A stretch of 64,000 nucleotides of DNA from an uncultured Myxococcales bacterium (GTDB taxonomy: Bacteria; Myxococcota_A; Polyangia; Polyangiales; Polyangiaceae): the NCBI GenBank assembly GCA_937872925.1, contig CALMUT010000198.1, positions 1 through 64,000 on the forward strand, read 5' to 3'. The notes under the pieces were generated by a model. That model had not been told where the DNA came from and did not search any database. It saw only the letters and a program-made list of their open reading frames with translations. The translations under genes were made by a program, and so were the position numbers. Numbering within the stretch: the first letter of the stretch is position 1; every line of letters begins with the position of its first letter. Positions 29,061 through 36,805 of the stretch are shown piece by piece.

Positions 29061-31772
29061 ATGGACACGAACCAGCGCCAGAATCTTGCGGCCGGAATTC
29101 GAGCCGTTCTCAACGCGAAGCGGGAGCGACTGCTCGCACGCCCCATCATCGCGCAAGTGGCAGCTACTGCGCCGGAGGGTCACGCGCAGGACAGCGCGGC
29201 GACGCCGGACGTCTTTCGCACGCTGCAACGCGCCGCGCGCGACCGCCAGCCCGCAAGCCTCGATATCTGGCGCGAAGATCCAACCGACGGCACTTGTCGA
29301 GTGCGAATCGTCATTGACTACGAGGACAAGTGGCGTGGCTGCGAGAAGGAAGTTCTCGAATCGATCAAAGGCATGATCGAGGGCGCGATCACGTTCCTCA
29401 CTGAGCAACAGAAACTGCTTTTGGAGCGCGCACCTCACGATTTCCTCGCTCTGTCCCCAGGACCGGAAACCGCGGAGTTGATCGGTTTCGCAACCGACAA
29501 CGTGGGCGGCAGCATTCGCGTCGTGGAGCTCACGTTGGCGGCGGCACCGCAGTCTCCCGCACATGTGCGCCACGTCGCGATCGTACCCAACCTGGTCCAA
29601 ATCGAACGCCAACTGGACGCGCTTCATCAAATCGAAAACGAACCCGAAGACGGCCCGCTCGCGCCGCTTCGAGCTCTCATTGGCATGACCCACGTCGCCC
29701 AACTCGCGACCGCGCCGGCCCCAGACCCCCGCGGGGATGCTGAGGATTTCGAGCGCCTCGACGAACACCAACGGGAGTGCGTCGTCAAAGCCCTAACGAC
29801 GCCGCACTTTTCTGTCATCGAGGGTCCACCCGGGTCCGGCAAGACGACCGTGATCACCACCATCGTGCGCCAGGCCTTGGCTCGCGGCGACCGCGTGCTC
29901 GTGGTGTCACCCACCCATGTCGCCGTCGACAACGTGGTTGAGAAGCTCGTGGCGACAAGCCCTTCCGCGGAGGATGTTCTCGACGTTCAAACGATTCCGG
30001 TCCGATACGCGGCGCGGACTGCGAAGCTCTCAGAGAAAGCGCTCGAATACTGGGTGGGAGCGAAACGACAGCGTCGCGCCAAATCAATCGGCGCGCGCGT
30101 CCAGGCGCGGCTCAGCGAACGGTTCCCTCTTGCGGGACCGCTGTTCAAACGAGCGGACCCAAACAACGCCGGGATGGGCCCGCTTTCCAGCGCGGTGTCG
30201 AGCCAGGAAGCCGTGATCTGCGGCACGCCGATCGGTGTGCTGTCATACGACGCCGTGAAGAATGCGCCGCCCGGCAGCTTTGGCATGTTGATCGTCGACG
30301 AGGTCTCAAAAATGACCTTGCCCGAGTTTCTGGCGATCGCCGTCAAGGCACGTCGGTGGGTCGCCGTTGGTGATCCGGCGCAACTCCCGCCGTACAACGA
30401 CGCCGAGGAAAACGGTGTGACGCTGGACGACGTGGTTCCATCGGTGTGTGAGCTGGCCTGCTCCACGGCCACCGTGCTTGGCAGGGTCAAGCGCGCCTTT
30501 CGCCAGGAAGCGAGGTTCGTGGTGGTGTGCTCAGAGCCTTCTGTCGCCGCCGCCGCGATTCGCGCGCACCTCCGCTCCGTGTTCTCGACTGGGCTTCCGA
30601 GCGTCGGGCTTGTTGATTCGGATCCGAAGTGTGGAATCGTGGTGTGCACGCCCACAGATGCGGAGCGCGCGTGCCACGCACTCGCGAAAAGCAGCGGCGG
30701 CGTCCGGGTATTGGTCGAGCATGGCATCGACATGCTCGCTGGCGAGTTCGCGGGCGCCGAGACGCGCGTCAAAGACCGAGATCGCGCGCATGCAAGGGTC
30801 TTCAGTGAGGCGTTCGACGCCTACCACTGTGGACCCTGGGCTCGGCGCAGTGGTCAGCGACTCGCGTCGAACGGATTCGACAAGCGCTTGCAAGCGTGCA
30901 TGCCTTCAATGGCAGTGCTGGACGTAGTAGTTCCGAAGCAATCCAGTCTCGACGAGGCCATCCGAAGCCTCGCACAGGCAGTCTCAACGCGATTCGCGAT
31001 CAACACCGTCTCCCTGTACGACTGGTTGACCGCCATTCCGACCACAGACACAGACTGCTCTCCCCTTCGCGACTTGACCAACCTCTGTTCGCCGGAACTG
31101 CAGGCAGCGATCAGGCCTTTCGTCGGCACGTTGAAGAAGCAGTACCGTATGCATGCGAGCTTATCTCGCGTGCCCCGGCAACTGTTCTACTTCGGCGAGG
31201 CGCTGTTCGACGGTTGTGCGCCGACAGATCGGGACTGCCGGGTTTCCCTTGTGCAAGTGGATAGGCCGGCGAATGCCGTCGAAACCAACCAAGAGGAAGT
31301 CCGCGTGATCTGCGAACTTCTCCAGAACCTCGGTGACGCGGACACAGCGAAACATGCCAGCACCAGCGTCATGGTGATCGCGCCGTACCGCGCGCAAGAA
31401 GCGGCGCTCCATGCGGCGATCGGACAGCTGCGAGCAGCGGGCGCACTCGGAGGAGTCGACATCGAGGTGTGCACCCTAGATCGCTGCCAGGGGCGCGAAG
31501 CTGACTACGTCCTGATTTCTCTCGTCCGAAATCGCGCAACCGCCTTTCTTGACGCACCCAATCGCTGGAATGTCGCACTGACCCGCGCAAAGCAGGGCCT
31601 CTTCATAGTTGGCGACATCGCCAAGTTCGCTCACGAGGCCGCACGTGCCCGGAATGCCGCGGGACGCCAACAGCCAGAAATGAGCCTGCTCGCGCGGGTT
31701 GTCGAGGCCTACTCAACCCAGATCCGCGCCGCACGAACCACCGACCCGCGCCCGAATGGTGACCGCCAATGA
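29061..31772 (+). CDS. Upf1-like SF1 helicase, intact copy (operon B)
   Basis: This 903-residue SF1B helicase is intact. The N-terminal 240 residues precede the motor and contain CRVRIVIDYEDKWRGCEKE, which is conserved with the operon A copy. Motor motifs are Walker A IEGPPGSGKTTVITTIV, SPTHVAVDNVVEKL, Walker B DEVSKMTLPEF, GDPAQLPPYND, QYRMHASLSR, LDRCQGREADYVL and WNVALTRAKQGL. ATG 29061 was chosen over GTG 29049 because it aligns with the paralogue. It overlaps the small gene at 31769 by 4 nt. UPF1/DNA2-like helicases recur in defence systems; here it probably acts on DNA or RNA ahead of the effector genes of operon B. Confidence 0.88.
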   Translation: MDTNQRQNLAAGIRAVLNAKRERLLARPIIAQVAATAPEGHAQDSAATPDVFRTLQRAARDRQPASLDIWREDPTDGTCRVRIVIDYEDKWRGCEKEVLESIKGMIEGAITFLTEQQKLLLERAPHDFLALSPGPETAELIGFATDNVGGSIRVVELTLAAAPQSPAHVRHVAIVPNLVQIERQLDALHQIENEPEDGPLAPLRALIGMTHVAQLATAPAPDPRGDAEDFERLDEHQRECVVKALTTPHFSVIEGPPGSGKTTVITTIVRQALARGDRVLVVSPTHVAVDNVVEKLVATSPSAEDVLDVQTIPVRYAARTAKLSEKALEYWVGAKRQRRAKSIGARVQARLSERFPLAGPLFKRADPNNAGMGPLSSAVSSQEAVICGTPIGVLSYDAVKNAPPGSFGMLIVDEVSKMTLPEFLAIAVKARRWVAVGDPAQLPPYNDAEENGVTLDDVVPSVCELACSTATVLGRVKRAFRQEARFVVVCSEPSVAAAAIRAHLRSVFSTGLPSVGLVDSDPKCGIVVCTPTDAERACHALAKSSGGVRVLVEHGIDMLAGEFAGAETRVKDRDRAHARVFSEAFDAYHCGPWARRSGQRLASNGFDKRLQACMPSMAVLDVVVPKQSSLDEAIRSLAQAVSTRFAINTVSLYDWLTAIPTTDTDCSPLRDLTNLCSPELQAAIRPFVGTLKKQYRMHASLSRVPRQLFYFGEALFDGCAPTDRDCRVSLVQVDRPANAVETNQEEVRVICELLQNLGDADTAKHASTSVMVIAPYRAQEAALHAAIGQLRAAGALGGVDIEVCTLDRCQGREADYVLISLVRNRATAFLDAPNRWNVALTRAKQGLFIVGDIAKFAHEAARARNAAGRQQPEMSLLARVVEAYSTQIRAARTTDPRPNGDRQ

Positions 31773-32059
31773 GCGTGGAACACCAAGGCGACGAAAACCG
31801 CGGAACTCCGGCAATCACGACCGATGAGATCGAATCGCTGTGCATCGTGTACGCCGTGGGCGACGGCTGTGCGCTGGATGACCTGGCGGCACGCCTGGGC
31901 CTGTCGCCCACCCTTGCCGCAGCCATGCCCGCCGCGGTCGCCCCGCTCGCAGCCATCGGCTTGCTCGAGGTGCACGACGGCACGGTTTGCCCCACGCTGG
32001 CTGGCCGGGAGTGGCTTCGGAGGCGATTGGGTGAACTTGGCGTTGGACGGACCGTGTAG
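31769..32059 (+). CDS. Small conserved protein paired with helicase (operon B)
   Basis: This 96-residue paralogue of the protein at 9231 keeps the core: EIESLCIVYAV, LAARLGLSPTLAAAMPAAV and a C-terminal WLRRRLGELG. The N-terminal 20 residues diverge. ATGA overlap with the helicase is the same as in operon A, supporting translational coupling and a physical or functional partnership. The core looks like a winged-helix or helical DNA-binding module; no family is assigned. The 258 nt that follow, up to the protease gene, show no convincing gene. Confidence 0.7.
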   Translation: MSVEHQGDENRGTPAITTDEIESLCIVYAVGDGCALDDLAARLGLSPTLAAAMPAAVAPLAAIGLLEVHDGTVCPTLAGREWLRRRLGELGVGRTV

Positions 32060-32318
32060 AGACCGCAAGTCGCTGCCGTCGATGGATCGCAAGTCGTCGT
32101 CGACTACACGCGCGTGCCGCTGCCACGGTGAGTTCGGATTCACTCAAGCCGATCTCTGCAAAACTCGGCCGAAGATCCGTGGCGCTTGGCCAAAGAATGT
32201 CCGACCCCGCCTTGACGACAACCGGGATGGTGCGAATTCTACGACACTAGCTGCATCCCAATTTCGCAGCGTCCGGCACGCGCTGCGGGTCAACGATGGA
32301 ACTTCCAAGAAATCGAGC

Positions 32319-33002
32319 ATGAGTGTGGCCCGTCGACGCAAAAATCAGCCCCCGTCCCTGCTCATCATCCAATTCGACGCGGAGAAACTTCGGGCCGACG
32401 GGCTTCTCCTCGCGGACCTGGCGACGTTCGTTGGGGTCGTGACCACGCTCGCGTCGGGGGCAGTGGTTGTGACCAAAGAAGCAACCACGCACCAGCACCT
32501 GTGCGGCGTGCTGGAAGAACTCGCGAGCGAAGGGCACCGATTTGACGTCATTGCAGCCATCGGGCACTCAAATGAAACCGGCGTCCGGATCGCGAGGGAC
32601 AAATTCGCCGACTGGGACGAGTTCGCTCATCACATCAAGCGGTTCGAGCCGCGACGCCTGGTGCTCGTAGCATGTCAAGCAGGCAGGTGGCCAGCGGCCA
32701 ATGTACTGTTCAAGAAGCTCCCGAAGCTTCGCCGCATCATCGCTTCGCCCGTAAATGCTTCCAAGGACCTGGCCACACTAATGCTCGCCATCGTTCCGTA
32801 CCTGGTCGAAGTGAAGGCACCTTCTGGCAACATGGTGCTCAGGGCGCAGGCCTTGTTGACCGCCGCAACCGGCCGTCAGGTGCGGCATTGGATGCGGAAG
32901 GACAAGGACGACCCGGCCGGTCTACTGCTGGACTTCGCTTCGCTGAAGGCGCACCCGATTATCCAGGACCTTCGTGGGGCACTTCTGCGGAGCATCCGAT
33001 AA
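32319..33002 (+). CDS. CHAT/caspase-like cysteine protease (slot 3 of operon B)
   Basis: The 227-residue protein shows the two hallmarks of CHAT/caspase-like peptidases: a strand ending in His (FDVIAAIGHSN, His83) and, after a helix, LVLVACQAG with Cys119. The order and strand context match clan CD His-Cys dyads. The N-terminal strand SLLIIQFDAEKL and the C-terminal helices complete a small alpha/beta domain without TPRs. An in-frame ATG at 32082 exists, but the intervening sequence looks non-coding. It occupies the slot filled by a DUF4365-like nuclease in operon A, so it is probably the effector, activated by the helicase or AAA+ ATPase. Protease activity is inferred from the dyad only. Confidence 0.65.
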   Translation: MSVARRRKNQPPSLLIIQFDAEKLRADGLLLADLATFVGVVTTLASGAVVVTKEATTHQHLCGVLEELASEGHRFDVIAAIGHSNETGVRIARDKFADWDEFAHHIKRFEPRRLVLVACQAGRWPAANVLFKKLPKLRRIIASPVNASKDLATLMLAIVPYLVEVKAPSGNMVLRAQALLTAATGRQVRHWMRKDKDDPAGLLLDFASLKAHPIIQDLRGALLRSIR

Positions 33003-33087
33003 GCCCAGCATTGTCGAGCGGCACAGCATCCAATTCGGCCTCCCCATCGCGTACGAGCTATCCTATGTTCATCCTGAGGAACCCGCG

Positions 33088-34071
33088 ATGGCAACGGCCG
33101 CACAAATAAAGGCGCTGATTGAGAGCCAACTGCAGGGCGACGATCGACAGTTCATGACGGTCGCGATGCAGATCGCTGCGCATGCTGCGCGCAAGGGACA
33201 AGGTCGTCTGGCCGACGACATTCGAGGACTTGTCGAGCAGGCCCGGGAGCGCAGCGGCCACCGCCCCGCGTCGAAGCCAGTGCCTATTGCCGCTGCTCGC
33301 GGCGAGCTTGAAGGCCTGCTCGCCGTGTCCTACCCCGAAGTTCGGCTTGCCGAGCTCGTTCTGGACGACAAGACCAGGGCGCGCCTGGACCGAATCGTTC
33401 AGGAGTACCGCGCGCGATCCCAGCTGCAAGCACATGCCCTGGATCCGAGGCGTAAGGTGTTGCTCGTTGGCCCGCCCGGTTCTGGCAAAACGTTCACGGC
33501 TTCTGCACTCGCTGGAGAGCTGGGCCTCCCGCTCCTGGTGATCCGGCTCGATGGGCTCATCACGAAGTTCATGGGGGAAACCGCCGCCAAACTTCGCCTG
33601 GTCTTCGACAGCATGGGCAAAACCCGCGGCGTGTACCTGTTCGACGAGTTTGATTCCATCGGGGGAGATCGCGGCGAGCGAGGAGACGTTGGCGAAATTC
33701 GTCGCGTTCTCAACTCCTTCCTGCAGTTCATCGAACACGATGACTCCGACAGTCTCGTAGTGGCGGCCACCAACTTTGGGCCAGCCCTCGATCCGGCGCT
33801 ATTTCGAAGATTCGATGACATCATTGAATACAGTCACCCAACTGCCGCTGAAGTTGAGGAGCTGCTCAGGTCGCGACTATCGCCATTCGCGACGCATGCG
33901 GTCGACTGGAAGCGGGCCACGCTTGAAGGCGTCGGATTGAGCTACGCGGAGCTAACGCGCGCCTGTACCGACACCGCGAAGGACGCCGTCCTGGGCGGTG
34001 GAACGACCATCACCACTTCCGGCCTGCTGAGATCCATCGCCGAGCGAAAGAGCGTGCCAGGCACGCGGTAG
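33088..34071 (+). CDS. ietA: AAA+ ATPase, IetA-like (operon B)
   Basis: This 327-residue protein has the same length as the operon A copy and is highly similar throughout, starting MATAAQIKALIESQL. Walker A is LLVGPPGSGKTFTAS, Walker B is GVYLFDEFDSI, and the sensor and arginine-finger regions are conserved. GAGGA lies 8 nt before ATG 33088, fixing the start. The partner subtilase is missing: only a short stretch resembling its first codons remains at 34081. The ATPase may therefore work with the CHAT-like protease upstream, rely on the operon A subtilase, or be non-functional. Its frame is intact. Confidence 0.85.
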   Translation: MATAAQIKALIESQLQGDDRQFMTVAMQIAAHAARKGQGRLADDIRGLVEQARERSGHRPASKPVPIAAARGELEGLLAVSYPEVRLAELVLDDKTRARLDRIVQEYRARSQLQAHALDPRRKVLLVGPPGSGKTFTASALAGELGLPLLVIRLDGLITKFMGETAAKLRLVFDSMGKTRGVYLFDEFDSIGGDRGERGDVGEIRRVLNSFLQFIEHDDSDSLVVAATNFGPALDPALFRRFDDIIEYSHPTAAEVEELLRSRLSPFATHAVDWKRATLEGVGLSYAELTRACTDTAKDAVLGGGTTITTSGLLRSIAERKSVPGTR

Positions 34072-34080
34072 GCGCACGAG

Positions 34081-34110
34081 ATGGCGGGGGAAGAGGACGG
34101 GCGGCGCGTG
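34081..34110 (+). pseudogene. Remnant of the subtilase (ietS) start
   Basis: Nine bases after the AAA+ ATPase stop, an ATG opens MAGEEDGRR, matching the operon A subtilase start MAGEQDDRR at the equivalent place (7 nt after its ATPase). Similarity ends within about 30 bases, and the continuing frame to 34365 is an Arg-rich shadow. The subtilase has been deleted or replaced, with the breakpoint just inside its start. Confidence 0.6.
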
Positions 34111-34270
34111 CCGAACCAGGGTCCGCGAGCTGGACTCGTCGTTGGCGTCTTCCGGAACAAATGCGGCATTTGGCGGGTTGGATCGGGGAACCACAGTCTG
34201 GCGCACGCCAAGAACTCCAAGAACGTCCGGCCCGCTCGCGCACGGGCACGGGCCACGATACACTCAGCAA

Positions 34271-34993
34271 ATGGCACTCCCCGCCACCTTCTTCCTAGAA
34301 CCCGAGGCACCAGCCGACCTCGTGCTGCCGGAAGGTATCGATCGAGCCGAATACGCGCGGCTTGACCAGCAAGTTCGCGACTTGGTGGCCGAGTATCGCG
34401 ACGCAAGCCTTGGTGAAAGCTGGGACGGGGAACACGCATTCTTCCGGCGCTATCTCGTGCTCGCCTTGGGCTCGGGAAGCCTGCTCCGCGCGGCGCTTTC
34501 CAAAACCCTCCAAGGCTCCGCCCTGCGCGCATCCCGCCAGCTACTCGAAAAGGAATACGCGGCATCGGAGTTCGAGCGAAAGTTCGCGCTCAGGCAGCTT
34601 CAGCATTCCGTTGACGTGTACGGTGTGCTGATCGAGCAGTTTGGCATCCTGCTGGCGGAGCAGCCCCAGCGGCACAGCGCCCTGCTACTAGCAGCTCAGC
34701 ACTTCGCCGACTCCGAAACCGAACTTGACCGAGATGAGCAGACCTTCCTGCGCTTTCAGCTGGACCTTTTTGCCAGCCTCACAGCACTGGACGGTCCGCT
34801 GGAGCAACTGACTCGCCTGGCTTTTCGTGCAACCACCGGCGCCCGCCGGATCGAAGCGACGGGCAATCTCTTCGGAGCCGCTGCACTCCAAGCCGAGCTG
34901 AAACGCCTGCGGGCCCATAACGCCTGGGTCGGCTGGACGCGCCAGGACGCCGAAACGGAGCTGGAGCCGTGGCCGACGCGGTCATCGCCATAG
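34271..34993 (+). CDS. Helical protein of unknown function, upstream partner of a PIN fragment
   Basis: The 240-residue protein from ATG 34271 is almost entirely alpha-helical (FALRQLQHSVDVYGVLIEQF, AALQAELKRLRAHNAWVGW), with no membrane segment and no motif I know. Its 3' end overlaps by 25 nt the start of a truncated PIN-domain gene, the spacing of a toxin-antitoxin-like pair. At 240 residues it is large for an antitoxin, so it may be an unrecognised regulatory or effector subunit. It replaces the region where the operon B subtilase should be and so marks an insertion or recombination. Confidence 0.55.
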   Translation: MALPATFFLEPEAPADLVLPEGIDRAEYARLDQQVRDLVAEYRDASLGESWDGEHAFFRRYLVLALGSGSLLRAALSKTLQGSALRASRQLLEKEYAASEFERKFALRQLQHSVDVYGVLIEQFGILLAEQPQRHSALLLAAQHFADSETELDRDEQTFLRFQLDLFASLTALDGPLEQLTRLAFRATTGARRIEATGNLFGAAALQAELKRLRAHNAWVGWTRQDAETELEPWPTRSSP

Positions 34994-35133
34994 TTGACAC
35001 TGGACCGGTCATCGCGCTCCACGGCATCGGTCAACTCGGACTACTCGACCAACTTACGAACCACGTACCGCCGTTGACCTACTCCCCCACGCGCAACGCC
35101 ACCCACCCCCGATGCACCCTAACCCGCCACTGA
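34969..35133 (+). pseudogene. Truncated PIN-domain protein
   Basis: GTG 34969 opens ADAVIAIVDTGPVIALHGIGQ, the N-terminal strand and first catalytic Asp of a PIN ribonuclease (DUF3368-like). The frame then loses resemblance and stops after 54 residues. A full PIN domain needs about 130 residues and three more acidic positions, so this copy cannot be an active nuclease. The 258 nt up to 35391 show no further PIN sequence and no gene. Confidence 0.6.
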
Positions 35134-35391
35134 TTCCCCAATTTCCTCGCCCAAATCCCGTCAAAACACGCCTCGCTCGCCCCATTGGCGCTGCAAATCA
35201 TCGTCCGGACTCCGGAGTCGAACACAGCCGACTCGGACGCGCTGGCTTCGTCGCCAACTTGGGCTCAGAGGTCGGGCCGGCGGTCGATGCCGGCTGGCTG
35301 GGAGATCCACATGACAGCGCACTCACGATCAGCGAGTTCGCGGCGGCGACCAGCAGCAATCGACTTGCTCGCGACAATGCAAGGGTCAACG

Positions 35392-35913
35392 TCAAAACTG
35401 CCGGACGGCCTCTCGAACGAGCTTCAGCAGAGTGCGGCCGCCGGCCCCTCGGAGCAGCGACAGACGTGGAAAGTCGTGTTCGCACGGCGCCACCACACGA
35501 TCCTTCGCCCACCACGGATACTCAGCGTTGTCCGGCGCAGCCTCTTCGTCGACGGAGGGGGCAAGCTTTTCGATCTCGCGCGCAAGCGTCAGGGTAGTCT
35601 TGCTCACCTGGCGCAGCTGCGCGTCCTTGCCCTCGTAGCGGCTCTTCACCAGCGGAGACAGCAGGAAGCTCCGCATGAATTTCTCGAAACCAACATGGCG
35701 CCTCAGCAAACCGCCTTCGCCGTGGAGGACGGCGTCCGTCTCGCGCGTCCGGTACGCCTTCGCCACTTTCTCGCAGGCCATCTGGAGGTAGTGAAGCGAG
35801 TGGCATCGAGGAAACTCCTGCTGCGGCTGGCGCTCGAGCAGGTCGTAGACAGCGAGGTCCGAGCTTGCTTGGCGGAGAAACGCCCGGGCCCACTCCTCTC
35901 GCTCGACGTTCAT
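35392..35913 (-). CDS. HEPN-domain protein
   Basis: The 173-residue protein opens with the HEPN pattern WARAFLRQASSDLAVYDLLE, a His-containing helix and LHYLQMACEKVAKAYRTRE, the usual second long helix (compare the QxAEKalKA type). HEPN proteins are often RNA-cleaving toxins or their scaffolds. The canonical R-x4-6-H is not obvious, so activity is unsure. Its start overlaps by 4 nt the end of the upstream gene at 35910, forming a two-gene unit on the minus strand. The region DNAEYPWWAKDRVVAPCEHDF lies in the second half. Confidence 0.65.
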   Translation of the reverse strand: MNVEREEWARAFLRQASSDLAVYDLLERQPQQEFPRCHSLHYLQMACEKVAKAYRTRETDAVLHGEGGLLRRHVGFEKFMRSFLLSPLVKSRYEGKDAQLRQVSKTTLTLAREIEKLAPSVDEEAAPDNAEYPWWAKDRVVAPCEHDFPRLSLLRGAGGRTLLKLVREAVRQF

Positions 35914-36281
35914 TCGGCCGCTGCGGACCTAGGAAACGGCTCGGCGGAGCCCAGATCCCAGCCGTGTGGGAGCGCGGCAGCCTCAGTTCGAAGCCGCTCG
36001 TACTCCTCGGGCGTGACCTCGGCGATCTGAACGTAGAAGGGCATGTCGGCAGTCGGACCAAATGTGAACACATCAACGCTGCCGGTCGCCACCGTCGCAG
36101 CGTTCACCTCAAGCAGCTTGATGGGCTCGTCCGGCGCCTGCTCCCTGGCGCCGATGATCCGGTAGACCGCGCGCAGCTCCGGCTCGATACGGAAATGATG
36201 TCGCACGAGTTCCCTTACGGCGTTGTCCTTGCTCGGCACGACCGAAGAATAGCACGCCAGCCGCTCAGGTCTCACGCTCAC
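35910..36281 (-). CDS. Unknown partner of HEPN protein
   Basis: The 123-residue protein from GTG 36281 overlaps the HEPN gene by 4 nt. It has mixed strands and helices (IKLLEVNAATVATGSVDVFTF, in two parts, and FYVQIAEVTPEEYERL) and ends in a low-complexity tail. It shows no nucleotidyltransferase GSxxxxDxD motif, so it is not the usual MNT partner. The fixed coupling suggests antitoxin or accessory function; I do not recognise the family. Its first 17 nt overlap the end of the small ORF at 36265. Confidence 0.6.
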   Translation of the reverse strand: MSVRPERLACYSSVVPSKDNAVRELVRHHFRIEPELRAVYRIIGAREQAPDEPIKLLEVNAATVATGSVDVFTFGPTADMPFYVQIAEVTPEEYERLRTEAAALPHGWDLGSAEPFPRSAAAE

Positions 36282-36393
36282 ACTCCAGCAACAATATCAG
36301 CAGGGCCACCCGCAACTCCCGCCGGTCACCGCTCTGCTCCCAGCGCTCCCTCGCCTTCCCCAAGCGCTCAGAAACGCTGTTTTTCAGGTCCAA
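36265..36393 (-). CDS. Small protein, copy 1 of a duplicated block
   Basis: Using TTG 36393 this encodes 42 residues (MDLKNSVSERLGKARERWEQ then SGDRRELRVALLILLLECERET), one charged amphipathic helix and one hydrophobic helix. The assignment rests on a second copy at 41001-41125 with the same TTG position and SERL...GD...LRVALL pattern, in a DNA block conserved over about 130 bp. It overlaps the 35910 gene by 17 nt. The function is unknown. The Leu-rich end could be membrane-seeking or a dimerisation helix. Confidence 0.45.
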   Translation of the reverse strand: MDLKNSVSERLGKARERWEQSGDRRELRVALLILLLECERET

Positions 36394-36473
36394 ATCGCCG
36401 TTTACTACACTACTACGAACGGGCTGGTCCCGACGTAGGTCTCCAGGGGCCAAGCATCACGATAATCACGGGC

Positions 36474-36575
36474 ATGTCGAAGCCGTTCCGAACCACGTTT
36501 CGGGAGCGGGACTACAAGGCCGTGCGCAGTTTGGGCGTCGAGTACACGAAACGGAGGCCCCGCAGCGTCAGCTAG
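36474..36575 (+). CDS. Possible 33-residue basic peptide
   Basis: ATG 36474 opens a short frame (SKPFRTTFRERDYKAVRSLG) rich in Arg/Lys, ending at TAG 36575. It lies divergent to the small-ORF block and overlaps the tail of the Xre fragment by 8 nt. There is no family match that I recognise, and it may be chance. Confidence 0.2.
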   Translation: MSKPFRTTFRERDYKAVRSLGVEYTKRRPRSVS

Positions 36576-36792
36576 CGAGGGCGTCGTCAGCGTCGTCTCT
36601 GGAGGTCGAGCGCTTCTCGCGAGCCGTTTTCCTGGTCGTCTGACTCCCTGCGTGTCGGCGGGGAGACGTCTTAGGGATCAGTTGGAGTTCGAGCCCTAGC
36701 GCCTCCGCGAGTTTGGCGAACGTGGCCAGCGTCGGGTTGGCTCGCTGAGCGGCGAACAGCCTGCGAATCGCCGCAGGTTCTGCCGCGAGCTG
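36568..36792 (-). pseudogene. 5'-truncated Xre-type antitoxin
   Basis: A minus-strand frame open from 36792 to the TGA at 36568 reads LAAEPAAIRRLFAAQRANPT then LATFAKLAEALGLELQLIP. This is the last part of a helix-turn-helix Xre domain, as in HigA-like antitoxins, followed by a basic tail. A TAG stands immediately upstream at 36793-36795 and no start codon exists in the domain, so the recognition helices are missing and the gene is broken. It abuts, head to head, a BrnT-like fragment at 36806, suggesting collapsed toxin-antitoxin modules. Confidence 0.6.
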
Positions 36793-36805
36793 CTACGGTT
36801 GCAGC

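Noticed and set aside
31824-32318. N-terminal extension of the CHAT-like protease
   Set aside because: The frame overlaps the coupled small gene and then an Arg/Ser-rich stretch; ATG 32319 starts the folded domain.
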